Origin: TMED27 sp963922705
GTDB lineage: Bacteria > Pseudomonadota > Alphaproteobacteria > Micavibrionales > Micavibrionaceae
Length of the DNA: 64,000 nucleotides
Assembly (NCBI GenBank): GCA_963922705.1
Contig: CAWUJS010000002.1
Span: 1 to 64,000, forward strand
Direction of reading: 5' to 3'
Positions 25,599 to 34,312 of this stretch are shown in pieces (positions within the stretch are counted from its first letter, which is position 1; each line of letters opens with the position of its first letter). A program made the translations under genes and the position numbers. The notes beneath the pieces are model-generated. The model was not told the DNA's origin and ran no database searches. It worked only from the letters and a program-made list of their open reading frames with translations.

Positions 25599-27032
25599 AT
25601 GTCCGCACGTGTTCTAGTCGTCGATGATATATTGCCAAATGTAAAGTTACTGGAAGCAAAGTTAACCAGTGAATACTATGATGTTCTCACTGCTACAAAC
25701 GGTGAAGAGGCACTCTCGCTCGTAGAAAGAGATAGCCCGGATCTGGTTTTACTCGATGTTATGATGCCAGGGATGGATGGTTTTGAGGTTTGTGATCGTA
25801 TTAAAAAAGATCCGACATCCGCGCATATCCCTGTTGTTATGGTTACGGCATTAACGGATGCTGAAGATAAAGTGCGTGGCCTTGAATCCGGAGCTGATGA
25901 TTTTTTGAGCAAGCCGATTAATGATACGGCCTTAATGGCACGCGTGCGCTCGCTGGTACGCCTTAAAATGACAACTGATGAATGGCGTGTGCGTGAGAAT
26001 ACGGCAAACCAGCTTGGTGTTGTTGATAATGCTTCTAATGTCATGTCGGAAGCTACGGATAACGCTAATATCCTCATTATAGAAGATAAAGATTTTGAAG
26101 AGCGTAAAATGGTCGAAACCCTTGAAAAGGATCAACACACAATTACTGCTGTTCACACAGGTGCGGATGTTATTGGCAAGGTTGCAGAAGAAGATTTTGA
26201 TTTGCTTATCATCAGCCTGAATTTAGATAATGAGGATGGCCTGAGACTTTGTTCGCATCTAAGATCTAATGAAAAAACGCGGTCTACGCCAATTTTAATG
26301 ATTGGTGAAGAACAAGACATGGAGCGCATTGCACATGGCCTTGAAATAGGTGCTCATGATTATGTTATGCGCCCGGTTGAGCGTAATGAACTTCGTGCCA
26401 GGGTTCGCACACAAATCCGACGAAAACGCTTTCAGGAACGCCTAAAATCATCCTATGAAATTAGTCTGTCCATGGCGCTGACTGATAGTTTAACAGGTCT
26501 TTATAACCGTCGCTATCTTGAGGTGCATTTAGAAAAATTATTGGAAAAAAATCGCCATGATCGTAAATCAATGGCTGTCTTAATGATTGATATTGATCAT
26601 TTTAAATCTGTTAATGACAGTTACGGGCATAATGTTGGTGATGAAATTTTGAAAATATTTGCAGAACGGCTCAAAGATAGTTTAAGGCCAACAGATTTGG
26701 TGGCTCGTTTTGGTGGAGAAGAGTTTACCGTTATACTGCCCGATGTTACTAGCGAGAGGGCTCACATGGTTGCCGAGCGTTTGCGCAGAAATATTGCCAA
26801 AGATCCTATTACATGCTCAACGCCTGAAGGGTATTTAAATATTACAACCTCTATCGGTGGTGCTATTCTTGATTATGTTGATTCTAACAATGTTCATAAT
26901 GCACTAGAACGTGCGGATAAGACACTCTATGCCGCGAAAGAAAGTGGTAGAAACTGTTGCTTTTTCGAAGGTATAGGGATGCTAGATCCGGAAAAGGTTC
27001 CTGTTCGCGAACGTGCGCGTGAGGCAAGTTAA
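25599..27032 (+). CDS. pleD: diguanylate cyclase response regulator PleD
   Basis: PleD makes cyclic di-GMP at the developing cell pole once phosphorylated. The 477-residue protein has receiver 1 with phospho-Asp in LVLLDVMMPGMDG. Receiver 2 is an adaptor lacking the Asp (LLIISLNLDNEDG). The C-terminal GGDEF domain has the active motif in ARFGGEEFTVIL and, five residues before it, the inhibitory I-site RPTD. Every element needed for regulated cyclase activity is therefore present. Expression is coupled to divK. It converges with the dot genes after a 20-base gap. Confidence 0.96.
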   Translation: MSARVLVVDDILPNVKLLEAKLTSEYYDVLTATNGEEALSLVERDSPDLVLLDVMMPGMDGFEVCDRIKKDPTSAHIPVVMVTALTDAEDKVRGLESGADDFLSKPINDTALMARVRSLVRLKMTTDEWRVRENTANQLGVVDNASNVMSEATDNANILIIEDKDFEERKMVETLEKDQHTITAVHTGADVIGKVAEEDFDLLIISLNLDNEDGLRLCSHLRSNEKTRSTPILMIGEEQDMERIAHGLEIGAHDYVMRPVERNELRARVRTQIRRKRFQERLKSSYEISLSMALTDSLTGLYNRRYLEVHLEKLLEKNRHDRKSMAVLMIDIDHFKSVNDSYGHNVGDEILKIFAERLKDSLRPTDLVARFGGEEFTVILPDVTSERAHMVAERLRRNIAKDPITCSTPEGYLNITTSIGGAILDYVDSNNVHNALERADKTLYAAKESGRNCCFFEGIGMLDPEKVPVRERAREAS

Positions 27033-27052
27033 GTGTTTGAGCTGCTTAGAAT

Positions 27053-28210
27053 TTATGCACCTGTACTTGAGGCAAGTAATAAATAGTGGCGGCGGTCAAT
27101 AAGACCTTGTTCATAGACAATTTCAGCGGATTTTTCCATTGTTTGGCCATATTGGTTAATCATGCGCTGAATTTCATTAGGCCACTCAACAAAAGACATA
27201 TCCATGAGTTTTTCACGGACGTCATCGGGAAATTTCATCCATTCACGAACGCCGATGCGCCCACCGCCTTCTCTTGGAACCAGAGCCTGCGTCACGACTA
27301 ATCGGAGAGTTTCCATCAGGGCTATAGCGCGTTCCTCACGCTCAGTCATATCATAACTGGACAGCATACGCTGGATAGTTGCGGCGACGCCTGTCGTATG
27401 TGTTGTTGTATAAACGGCATGTCCAGTCTGTGCCGCTTCAATAGACGCATTGATTGTTTCTTGATCACGCGATTCGCCAACCAGAATAATTTCGGGTTTT
27501 CGTCGCAGTGCATTACGAACACCATGGGCGAAATTAGGCAAATGCCTTGGTATTTCTGATTGTGCGACAAGGGATCTGGGACTATCTATAGAGTCATAAA
27601 CATATTCAATTGGCGCTTCGTAAGTCAGCATCTTTCCACATCCGCTTGGCCTCTCCAAAAGCATACGATTGCCTGCTGCAAGTAATGTCGTCTTACCGGA
27701 ACCTGTAGGACCGGTAATAACAACCATGCCCTGACGCGGTGCCCAGGCTTTGATGATTTCTTCTTCTATCTGCAAATCTTGCATGGTCGGTGGTTCACTC
27801 GGTAAAACGCGCATCGTTATTTGAGCAGCGTCGCGTCCGCGTGAGAGAATCGCTGTAATATTCACACGAAAACGAATTCGCGTATATCTATCCGGTCTGA
27901 TCTCATAGGAAATATCAAGATCTCTGGCCGATGCCAATCTGGCTTGCGCTTCTGGACCATATATTTTGGTTAGGAATATCGCCATATCAGCGGCATCAAT
28001 ATTGCGAAATGTCCCAGGATAGAGAGCGCCGTGAATCTCGTTATAAACTGGCCTGTCTGACTGAATAGAAATATCAGACGCATTTTGTTTCACACACCAG
28101 AGTAAAAAGGGGTCAATGTGATCTTCTTGGAAACGATCCGGCTCATCGGGCCAGGTTTCTGCGAAGTTATCTTCAGGTTTTAAAAGACTTATCGGCTTGC
28201 GGGCTGCCAT
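27053..28210 (-). CDS. dotB: type IVB secretion ATPase DotB/TraJ
   Basis: DotB is the VirB11/PilT-like hexameric ATPase that powers Dot/Icm or IncI-type (TraJ) secretion from the cytoplasmic face. The 385-residue protein has an N-terminal domain with DPFLLWCVKQNASDISIQSD, the Walker A motif GPTGSGKTTLLAAG, and the Asp-box-like EIILVGESRDQETINASIEA. The His-box region is in QTGHAVYTTTHTTGVAATIQ. It overlaps the dotC reading frame by 22 bases, so the two are translationally coupled. The dotD-dotC-dotB order is that of Legionella and of the traHIJ genes on IncI plasmids. No IcmB/DotO or DotA homolog is in the window. Confidence 0.9.
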   Translation of the reverse strand: MAARKPISLLKPEDNFAETWPDEPDRFQEDHIDPFLLWCVKQNASDISIQSDRPVYNEIHGALYPGTFRNIDAADMAIFLTKIYGPEAQARLASARDLDISYEIRPDRYTRIRFRVNITAILSRGRDAAQITMRVLPSEPPTMQDLQIEEEIIKAWAPRQGMVVITGPTGSGKTTLLAAGNRMLLERPSGCGKMLTYEAPIEYVYDSIDSPRSLVAQSEIPRHLPNFAHGVRNALRRKPEIILVGESRDQETINASIEAAQTGHAVYTTTHTTGVAATIQRMLSSYDMTEREERAIALMETLRLVVTQALVPREGGGRIGVREWMKFPDDVREKLMDMSFVEWPNEIQRMINQYGQTMEKSAEIVYEQGLIDRRHYLLLASSTGA

Positions 28211-29046
28211 GCATCAAATCCTGTCATGAGTTCAGGAACGCCTGTAATTTGTACAGCACGGTCACCTACGCGCATTTCGTCGCCATCACCGGTTATACCG
28301 CGATCAACCTGCAGCGCATAAGGTGGTGATATCATACCTTGCGATAATAAGATACGATAGCGAATCATGCCTTGAAAATCCGCATTCAACAGATTTAAAT
28401 CTTCCTGAAAAATCTCATTGGCTTGAAGAACACCTTGCTCCCAGCCTTTACGAATATTTTCAATCCAGACTTTTCTTTCTTCATCATCTTCCGGGCGTAA
28501 AATATCGGGCGGAGGCTCAACGTCGCCCCAGTCGCGCTCAACATAGTTCCGCCAGTTACGAGGGGCTGAAACAATACGTGCATTGTTGATAATATTATAA
28601 ATACGATCAGAAACAGCAGCTTGTTGCCCGTCTAAATCAACCAAAGTGGCGTTAACGGCCTCACTGACGATCGGTGGTTCAATTAGAAATCCAGAAGGCG
28701 CCGGGATCAGTAATTTTCGAAAATCATAGACTTTATCCAAATGTCTGGAGCGTCTATCAATTTCTTTTCGAATCTCAAATGTACGTGCGGCAAGCCCCGC
28801 ACGTGCGCCAAAAGAAATAGCAGCTTCTTTAACGGCATCAATACGAATATCAAGGGGCATGCCCGTCTCGCCCTCTGTAATTTCGTTTTCCCGCTCAAGT
28901 CCTTCAACTTCTTCAAGGGTGGGAGGGGTATTTAATAGCTCGCTTTCATCTATCTCGGTATTGGCACATACGGCCGAAGATACAGCAAAAGACACTACGA
29001 TTGCAGTGAGGGCATATATTTTTTTCAAGTGACAGATACGCAACAT
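28189..29046 (-). CDS. dotC: type IVB secretion protein DotC
   Basis: DotC is part of the outer-membrane core (with DotD and DotH) of type IVB systems. The 285-residue protein carries an N-terminal signal sequence (about residues 1-28) and has typical segments: AAISFGARAGLAARTFEIRK, LIPAPSGFLIEPPIVSEAVN, PRNWRNYVERDW and a repeated acidic/aromatic C-terminal half. In Legionella DotC is a lipoprotein. Here the residues before Cys28 (SSAVC) fit a lipobox poorly, so it may be cleaved by signal peptidase I instead. It starts 20 bases after dotD. Confidence 0.88.
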   Translation of the reverse strand: MLRICHLKKIYALTAIVVSFAVSSAVCANTEIDESELLNTPPTLEEVEGLERENEITEGETGMPLDIRIDAVKEAAISFGARAGLAARTFEIRKEIDRRSRHLDKVYDFRKLLIPAPSGFLIEPPIVSEAVNATLVDLDGQQAAVSDRIYNIINNARIVSAPRNWRNYVERDWGDVEPPPDILRPEDDEERKVWIENIRKGWEQGVLQANEIFQEDLNLLNADFQGMIRYRILLSQGMISPPYALQVDRGITGDGDEMRVGDRAVQITGVPELMTGFDAWQPASR

Positions 29047-29066
29047 CTGCTTAATCCTTTTTGACC

Positions 29067-29573
29067 TTAGCCTCTGGCACCTGTGTTAGGTGCATAATGA
29101 ATTTCAACAATGCGAGCATTCGCATCAACACGCACATCTGCGCGAACACCGAGTTGAACACCGACATCGCGTAAAACCTCGATAACAGGCTTATTTTCAA
29201 CATCAATAGAAACAATAACAGGAACCACGGGCTTTGTACCAACGGTTATGAAATTATAACTTGCACGATCTGCAAGTGTTTTTGTTATTTGCTCAGCCGG
29301 ACCGACCCAGTTTACGGTAATTGCGCGTCTTAGCTCTACAGGTGCATCGCCAATCGGAGCAGCCGCGATTGCAGGACCGCGAGCATGCTCTACAGCGGCA
29401 AGCGTTTCCAGTGCAGAGCTTGCGCGACTTGCTGCATCTGCCAGCATAGCGGAAACACTATCAGGTTCTGCAACAAGCTGTGGTGAGAAATTGCTAAAGC
29501 TTCTAGCAGTCTCGCAACCCACTAAAAAAAGCATTGAAGCACATAAACATAGATTTAAAAACTGACGTGTCAT
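29067..29573 (-). CDS. dotD: type IVB secretion lipoprotein DotD
   Basis: DotD is an outer-membrane lipoprotein that helps place DotH in the type IVB core complex. The 168-residue product has a lipoprotein signal with a good lipobox (FLVGC, lipidated Cys at about residue 19). Its C-terminal secretin-N0-like domain (about residues 80-160) contains AITVNWVGPAEQITKTLADR, ASYNFITVGTKPVVPVIVSI and EVLRDVGVQLGVRADVRVD. The N0 fold is known for DotD and matches the strand-helix pattern seen here. It is the first of the three dot genes, 139 bases after the transglycosylase gene. Confidence 0.85.
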   Translation of the reverse strand: MTRQFLNLCLCASMLFLVGCETARSFSNFSPQLVAEPDSVSAMLADAASRASSALETLAAVEHARGPAIAAAPIGDAPVELRRAITVNWVGPAEQITKTLADRASYNFITVGTKPVVPVIVSIDVENKPVIEVLRDVGVQLGVRADVRVDANARIVEIHYAPNTGARG

Positions 29574-29712
29574 AACTGGTTAATACCTTGCAAATCGATT
29601 TATTAAGTACAAGCATTAAATGAACTATTTATAATAATCAAGATTAATGCGAGTTGCGCCCCCCTGCAAGACAACAAGAATAGTTGCCCCCAATGAAATA
29701 TCAGCGAAAATA

Positions 29713-30129
29713 TCATCTATTTTTCTTAACAAGACCATTATCATGCAAAACCTCAATCACTTTTTTCTTATAACGTGTTCCATGGCGCGGTGTACGGGAA
29801 TGATAATGCGCGATTGCCTGTGAAATACTGCCTGTTTCATTGAGATGGCCTTTTAAAATCCATGCAGAAACACCAACATTTGTGCAGGCATCATCTCTTA
29901 CCCATTTACGAGCAGTTTTTTCACTAACACCCCATTTTTTTGCCAATTCCGGTAGCCAAATTGTATTAATTTGCATGGGACCCATATCATAGGAGCCGTT
30001 TTTGTTTTTAACTTCTTGCCCGACTTTGCCGCCTTCAACCTTGTAAATGCCTACAAGCACAGCAGGCGGTACAGAATAAGTCTGTGATGCAAGCATTAAA
30101 CAAGCGGCGAGAATTTTACTGGCTGCCAT
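29713..30129 (-). CDS. lytic transglycosylase, VirB1-like
   Basis: This small muramidase-type protein would cut peptidoglycan to let an envelope-spanning secretion machine through. The 138 residues are essentially one SLT domain: VPPAVLVGIYKVEGGKVGQE with the catalytic Glu, YDMGPMQINTIWLPELAKKWG, and a C-terminal AIAHYHSRTPRHGTRY. The start at 30129 gives no clear signal peptide, because the first helix already belongs to the fold; export or a longer start is unresolved. The genomic setting, 139 bases upstream of dotD and 38 bases after a proline-rich protein, suggests a role with the Dot-type apparatus. Confidence 0.75.
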   Translation of the reverse strand: MAASKILAACLMLASQTYSVPPAVLVGIYKVEGGKVGQEVKNKNGSYDMGPMQINTIWLPELAKKWGVSEKTARKWVRDDACTNVGVSAWILKGHLNETGSISQAIAHYHSRTPRHGTRYKKKVIEVLHDNGLVKKNR

Positions 30130-30167
30130 CCCTAACTAACCTTTTCAACTTTACCTAAAATTCCAAA

Positions 30168-31337
30168 TTATTCTTTCTTACCAAAAAACGACATTGGATT
30201 ACCACCAGTTTGATCACCACTGCCAGAATCATCCCCTTTTTCATCGGACTTTTCATCAGCTGCCGGGATAGATGGGGCTTCTTGTGCAGGCGGTGGTGAT
30301 GCGGGCGGCGCTGTAACTGGAGGTGTTTCCGGCTGCACTAATGGCGGCGATACCGAATTATCATCTAAAGGTGGCGCTGTGTCTTCATCTTTTGGTTGCG
30401 CAAAGAAACCCATGGGGCTTGCCCCACCCGAAGATTCCACTGAAACTTCTCCAGCAGCTGCTTCTGTTTGTGCGGGCGGTTGAGGCGCTTGCGGTTGAAC
30501 AGGTGGTGTTTCCGGCTGAGGTTTGGCTGGCGGCGCTACTGAGCCAGCCCCTTGGGCTGCTTCTGTAACAACATTCCCGGGGATCATATTTTTAACAACG
30601 GCTTCAAGCATAGCGGTCCGTGTTTCAAAGGCCTCCCATACTGGTGCAATGGATAAATCTTCCGGAATGTCCGCATCTGATCCAACCAAACGTTTTGTTT
30701 CACCTTCATGACAAGCAGCATAAATATCTGCATTTGCGCGCAAAACAGCCAGTTCTGCAAGCTTTTGATCGTCACCCGTTAGATCAGGCAGCAAAGCCTC
30801 CCGCATCTCGGCAGTACGTTTAACCAGACGATCAGATACATCCATCATCAATTTTTGCTCAGGCTGTCCAAATGGAAAGTTACTGATGGCATTAATAACC
30901 GGGATCAACGCGTTTGCATATTGAATAGTAACTTGATTGGCATCAACGGGCGTTCCGTTTGCCTTTAGTTGCTCCAAACGACCGACATTATCCGGACTGA
31001 GATTAAAATTATCACCAAATGTTAAAATGGCCTGCATAGCGGACTGAATACGCGATAAATCACCAGTTTCAGGTATTTTTCCTCTTTTTTGATATTGATC
31101 TGATATAATTGAGCCAGCTAACGCGGCAAGAACAACCCTAAGCGAATCATCTTGCGAATCTGTCGGATTAAGGTCAAGAACCTGATTCATTGAGATACTT
31201 GTTTCAACAACTTTAGCCAAAAGACTGGCAACAATTTGCGCAGTATCAGTATCGTTATTGCCATGCTCTGCAGCACTCAGCAAAGGGACACCGATTTTAT
31301 CTATAATTTGAATAAGATATTGTGCGCGTTGATTCAT
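30168..31337 (-). CDS. proline-rich protein with duplicated PMxFF motif
   Basis: I do not recognise this 389-residue protein. Residues 1-255 look globular and helical (KIGVPLLSAAEHGNND, SQDDSLRVVLAALAGSIISD, ANALIPVINAISNFPFG). From about 260 it becomes a disordered Pro/Gln/Ala-rich tail containing two similar modules. Each has a PETPPV-type proline stretch followed by a short SPMGFF (307-312) or NPMSFF (380-385) motif, the second at the very C-terminus. There is no signal peptide or membrane helix, so it appears cytoplasmic. It is the first gene of the dot cluster transcription unit. A chaperone, adaptor or substrate role in type IVB secretion is possible but only inferred. Confidence 0.7.
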   Translation of the reverse strand: MNQRAQYLIQIIDKIGVPLLSAAEHGNNDTDTAQIVASLLAKVVETSISMNQVLDLNPTDSQDDSLRVVLAALAGSIISDQYQKRGKIPETGDLSRIQSAMQAILTFGDNFNLSPDNVGRLEQLKANGTPVDANQVTIQYANALIPVINAISNFPFGQPEQKLMMDVSDRLVKRTAEMREALLPDLTGDDQKLAELAVLRANADIYAACHEGETKRLVGSDADIPEDLSIAPVWEAFETRTAMLEAVVKNMIPGNVVTEAAQGAGSVAPPAKPQPETPPVQPQAPQPPAQTEAAAGEVSVESSGGASPMGFFAQPKDEDTAPPLDDNSVSPPLVQPETPPVTAPPASPPPAQEAPSIPAADEKSDEKGDDSGSGDQTGGNPMSFFGKKE

Positions 31338-31473
31338 ACTTTATTAGACCCAGACCATAATCTTTCAGGGAAGTATAAACCAAACACGTAAACACATAAA
31401 GTCGTCATTACAGATTTTGTTATGTGGGGTCAGGACCTAAATAAGCTTGAGCTGTTCTCGTTATATGGTGACG

Positions 31474-32139
31474 TTAATAAAGTTCTGAGCCTAAATTCTC
31501 AAATATCTCCTCAAACATGGGCGTCGTCAGACGCCCTGTTTGCGTATTATAGCGTGAACAATGATAGGAATCTTGTAAAACAAGTCCATTTCCCAAATCA
31601 TGTTTCGCACCATGTCCAAACTTATACTGCGATAATTTCAGTCCAAAACATTTCAAAACTGCATTATGAGAGATCAATCCCAAGCTGAGAATAACCTTAA
31701 CATTGGGCATAGCCTCTAATTCACCTTTTAAAAAATGCCCCATACATGTACGTGTTTCTTCAGTGGTAGGTTTATTTTCCGGCGGTACGCATTTCACAGC
31801 ATTAGTAATACGACAATTAATTAATACCAACCCATCATCCTTATGCGCGCCATATTCCCCTTGTGCAAAACCAAATTTCAACAATGTCGCATAGAGCAGA
31901 TCACCTGCATAATCCCCTGTAAAAGGTCGAGATGAAAAATTGGCTCCTTTTAAACCCGGCGCAAGACCGACAATGACAAGCTCTGCATTCATATCACCAA
32001 AACCGGCGACAGGGGCGTTATGCTTATCCGGAAATTTAAGTCGGTTGTCTTGCCGAAATTGAACCAATCGCGGACATAAAGGACAATCTCGCCCGGCGAT
32101 GGGATAATCAATATGATTCTGGGCTTGCACTTGTGACAT
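31474..32139 (-). CDS. uracil-DNA glycosylase family 5 (UDGb)
   Basis: This enzyme removes uracil and other deaminated bases from DNA to start base excision repair. The 221-residue protein shows the 4Fe-4S cysteines (RDCPLCPRLVQFR near the N-terminus), the family 5 active-site motif IVGLAPGLKGANFSSRPFTGD (where other UDGs have Asp or Asn), LINCRITNAVKCVPPENKPT, and a C-terminal DSYHCSRYNTQTGRLT loop. A weak point is that the third and fourth iron-sulfur cysteines cannot be confidently identified by eye. It is divergent from rpoZ. Confidence 0.88.
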   Translation of the reverse strand: MSQVQAQNHIDYPIAGRDCPLCPRLVQFRQDNRLKFPDKHNAPVAGFGDMNAELVIVGLAPGLKGANFSSRPFTGDYAGDLLYATLLKFGFAQGEYGAHKDDGLVLINCRITNAVKCVPPENKPTTEETRTCMGHFLKGELEAMPNVKVILSLGLISHNAVLKCFGLKLSQYKFGHGAKHDLGNGLVLQDSYHCSRYNTQTGRLTTPMFEEIFENLGSELY

Positions 32140-32153
32140 GAAGCCGTTATAAA
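32125..32153 (+). promoter_or_regulatory. sigma70 promoter of rpoZ
   Basis: TTGCAC and TATAAA are spaced exactly 17 bases apart and end about 34 bases before the rpoZ ATG. The sequence overlaps the start of the divergent UDG gene. AAGGATA follows as the ribosome-binding site. Confidence 0.6.
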
Positions 32154-32186
32154 CCAGTGTTTAAAATTTAAAAAGGATAAAAAAAG

Positions 32187-32588
32187 ATGGCGCGCGTAAC
32201 CGTTGAAGATTGTGTCGAAAAAATCCCTAACCGCTTTCAGCTTGTCATGGCAGCAGCACAACGTGCCCGCAAAATAGGCTCTGGCGCTGCTCTAACCGTT
32301 GATCGTGACAACGACAAAAACCCGGTTGTTGCATTGCGTGAAATAGCTGAAGAGACTGTTGATCGTGCTGAGCTTAAAGAAGAACTGATTAAATCCCACC
32401 AGCGTATGGCAGCTTATGAGGAAGAAGATGATTCAATTGACCTCATGGATGGTGAGGAAGAATGGGGAACAATTGCAGGACGCCAGCAAGCTGCGGAAGG
32501 CATCTACAGCGACGATGTGATTGAAGATAATAATGAACCAAAAGGTGAGCCATCTTTGCAAGATCTCGCAGGGGTTCCATCGGAATAG
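32187..32588 (+). CDS. rpoZ: RNA polymerase subunit omega
   Basis: Omega helps RpoC fold and forms part of a (p)ppGpp site in many proteobacteria. The 133-residue protein has the conserved N-terminus MARVTVEDCVEKIPNRFQLV, then AAQRARKIGSGAALTVDRDN and NPVVALREIAEETV. The C-terminal half (about residues 65-133) is acidic and typical of alphaproteobacterial omega extensions. A strong ribosome-binding site (AAAAAGGAT) supports the start. It is followed by an ABC ATPase after 45 bases, so no spoT partner is present here. Confidence 0.94.
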   Translation: MARVTVEDCVEKIPNRFQLVMAAAQRARKIGSGAALTVDRDNDKNPVVALREIAEETVDRAELKEELIKSHQRMAAYEEEDDSIDLMDGEEEWGTIAGRQQAAEGIYSDDVIEDNNEPKGEPSLQDLAGVPSE

Positions 32589-32633
32589 GATTCAAAATTT
32601 ACAAAAAATGAATCCTAACCCTACGCATTGAGC

Positions 32634-33566
32634 ATGACACAAAACGCCGTATCGATATCAAATCTGAATAAAACGTATAAGGCGTCCGGCAAGTCAACCA
32701 ACCCCAAAGTTGCCCTGACCAATGTTTCATTGGATATTCCGAAAGGTTCCATTTTTGGTCTATTAGGGCCAAATGGTGCTGGTAAATCCACAATGATTAA
32801 CATTATGGCTGGCCTGGTTATAAAAACCTCAGGCTCAGTCAATATTTGGGGCATTGATATTGATCAGGATGAACGGAACGCAAAACGCGCTATCGGTGTC
32901 GTCCCTCAGGAAATAAACTACGATCCTTTCTTTTCACCGCGAAAAACATTGGAACTACAAGCTGGGCTATATGGCGTTCCCAAAGCAGAATACAAAACAA
33001 TGGAAATTCTTGAAACCGTAGGCTTGGCTGATAAAGCAGACGCGTACACAAGAAGCCTGTCAGGAGGAATGCGCCGCCGCTTGATGGTTGCGAAAGCAAT
33101 GGTACATAATCCGCCGGTCTTGGTTTTGGACGAACCTTCAGCAGGGGTAGATGTCGAGTTAAGAAAGAAACTCTGGGATAATGTAAAAGCACTGAACGAA
33201 CAAGGTGTTACGATCTTACTAACAACACATTACCTGGAAGAAGCCGAAGAGCTTTGCGATGAGATTGCGATTATCAATCACGGACAACTCATTGCGCATG
33301 AAGATAAAGAAAGCTTACTCGGGCGCATTGAGGGCAAAGAAATTCAGTTCCGTTTGGATCGTCCTATGGATAACATTGAAACCGTACTTTCTGAGTTTTA
33401 TGCCGAAAAAACCGGTAGACGCAGTATTATTATCCGCTACAACCCTTCAGAAACACAAGTCGGTGAACTGATTGAAACAATTCAAAAAGAAGGGTATGGA
33501 ATAGTTGACATTTCAACTTCTGACAGCGCGCTTGAAGATGTTTTCTTGCAATTAACACAGAGTTAG
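32634..33566 (+). CDS. ABC-2-type transporter ATP-binding protein (YadG-like), orphan
   Basis: This is the nucleotide-binding subunit of an ABC exporter. The 310-residue protein has Walker A GPNGAGKSTM, Q-loop GVVPQEINYDPFFSP, signature LSGGMRRRLMVAKAM, Walker B VLVLDEPSAGVD and H-loop TTHYLEEAEEL, all intact. The C-terminal extension of about 80 residues ending DSALEDVFLQLTQ is typical of YadG/CcmA-like subunits. The ABC-2 permease that normally follows is missing: the next gene is SCO1 on the other strand. It therefore must pair with a permease elsewhere. The ATG at 32634 is chosen over a TTG two codons earlier. Confidence 0.88.
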   Translation: MTQNAVSISNLNKTYKASGKSTNPKVALTNVSLDIPKGSIFGLLGPNGAGKSTMINIMAGLVIKTSGSVNIWGIDIDQDERNAKRAIGVVPQEINYDPFFSPRKTLELQAGLYGVPKAEYKTMEILETVGLADKADAYTRSLSGGMRRRLMVAKAMVHNPPVLVLDEPSAGVDVELRKKLWDNVKALNEQGVTILLTTHYLEEAEELCDEIAIINHGQLIAHEDKESLLGRIEGKEIQFRLDRPMDNIETVLSEFYAEKTGRRSIIIRYNPSETQVGELIETIQKEGYGIVDISTSDSALEDVFLQLTQS

Positions 33567-33593
33567 GCATCAAAAAGACAATCTAAGCGCCTC

Positions 33594-34244
33594 TTAAGAT
33601 TGCCCGGAAATGTGCTTCACAACATCATTATAAACATAATCCGCATCATCATCCATACGGTAAATGCTAAGCAATTGGTTATCCTTACCCATTAAATAAA
33701 TATAACTCGAATGATCCACCGTATAGTCATTTTGTTCTGAATCATCAACTTTGCGTGCAAAAATCTTGTACGCTTTTATAACAAAATCAATTTGCGGCTG
33801 CGTCCCGGTCAGACCAATCAATTTCGGATGAAACAAACTCACATAATCTTTCATGACAGGGACAGTATCACGCTCTGGATCAACCGTAATAAAAAGCGGT
33901 TGAGTCTGCTCGGCAAGCACAGGCTTACTTTTTTCAAGCGCAGTCATAACCCGTGACATTTTTTGCAATTCTGTTGGGCAAATGGCTGGACAGTATGTGA
34001 AACCGAAATAGATGAGCTGATATTGATCCGCATAATCTTTTTCGGTGACATTTTTGCCGGTATGATCCGTCAAGCTAAATGGTCCGCCAATCTCAAGACC
34101 CGCAACAGGCAGAGGCTTTTCCGAAGATAGCCCCTGCTGAGTAATACGCGCAGATTCAAACTTTACCTGATACCATGCCGTGCCCGCGCCAATGATTAGC
34201 GCGACAATCGCCAATACGAATATTCGAACCAATTTCTCTTTCAT
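33594..34244 (-). CDS. SCO1/SenC copper chaperone
   Basis: SCO proteins deliver copper to the CuA site of cytochrome c oxidase. The 216-residue protein has an N-terminal membrane anchor (about residues 4-24), then a thioredoxin-like periplasmic domain. It carries the copper-binding CPAIC motif in FTYCPAICPTELQKM and the distal His in YTVDHSSYIYLMG. Both Cys and the His needed for metal binding are present. It ends 27 bases after the convergent ABC ATPase. A convergent terminator is not obvious. No cytochrome oxidase gene is nearby. Confidence 0.93.
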   Translation of the reverse strand: MKEKLVRIFVLAIVALIIGAGTAWYQVKFESARITQQGLSSEKPLPVAGLEIGGPFSLTDHTGKNVTEKDYADQYQLIYFGFTYCPAICPTELQKMSRVMTALEKSKPVLAEQTQPLFITVDPERDTVPVMKDYVSLFHPKLIGLTGTQPQIDFVIKAYKIFARKVDDSEQNDYTVDHSSYIYLMGKDNQLLSIYRMDDDADYVYNDVVKHISGQS

Positions 34245-34312
34245 CACAAAATGCCTCTTGTTTACAATGGATAAAGATGTATGCTTATTGATACAAAAAG
34301 TAAAGATGAAAC

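Noticed and set aside
27053..28210. PilT-type twitching ATPase instead of DotB
   Set aside because: The downstream-upstream context (DotC, DotD) and the N-terminal sequence fit DotB/TraJ better than PilT.
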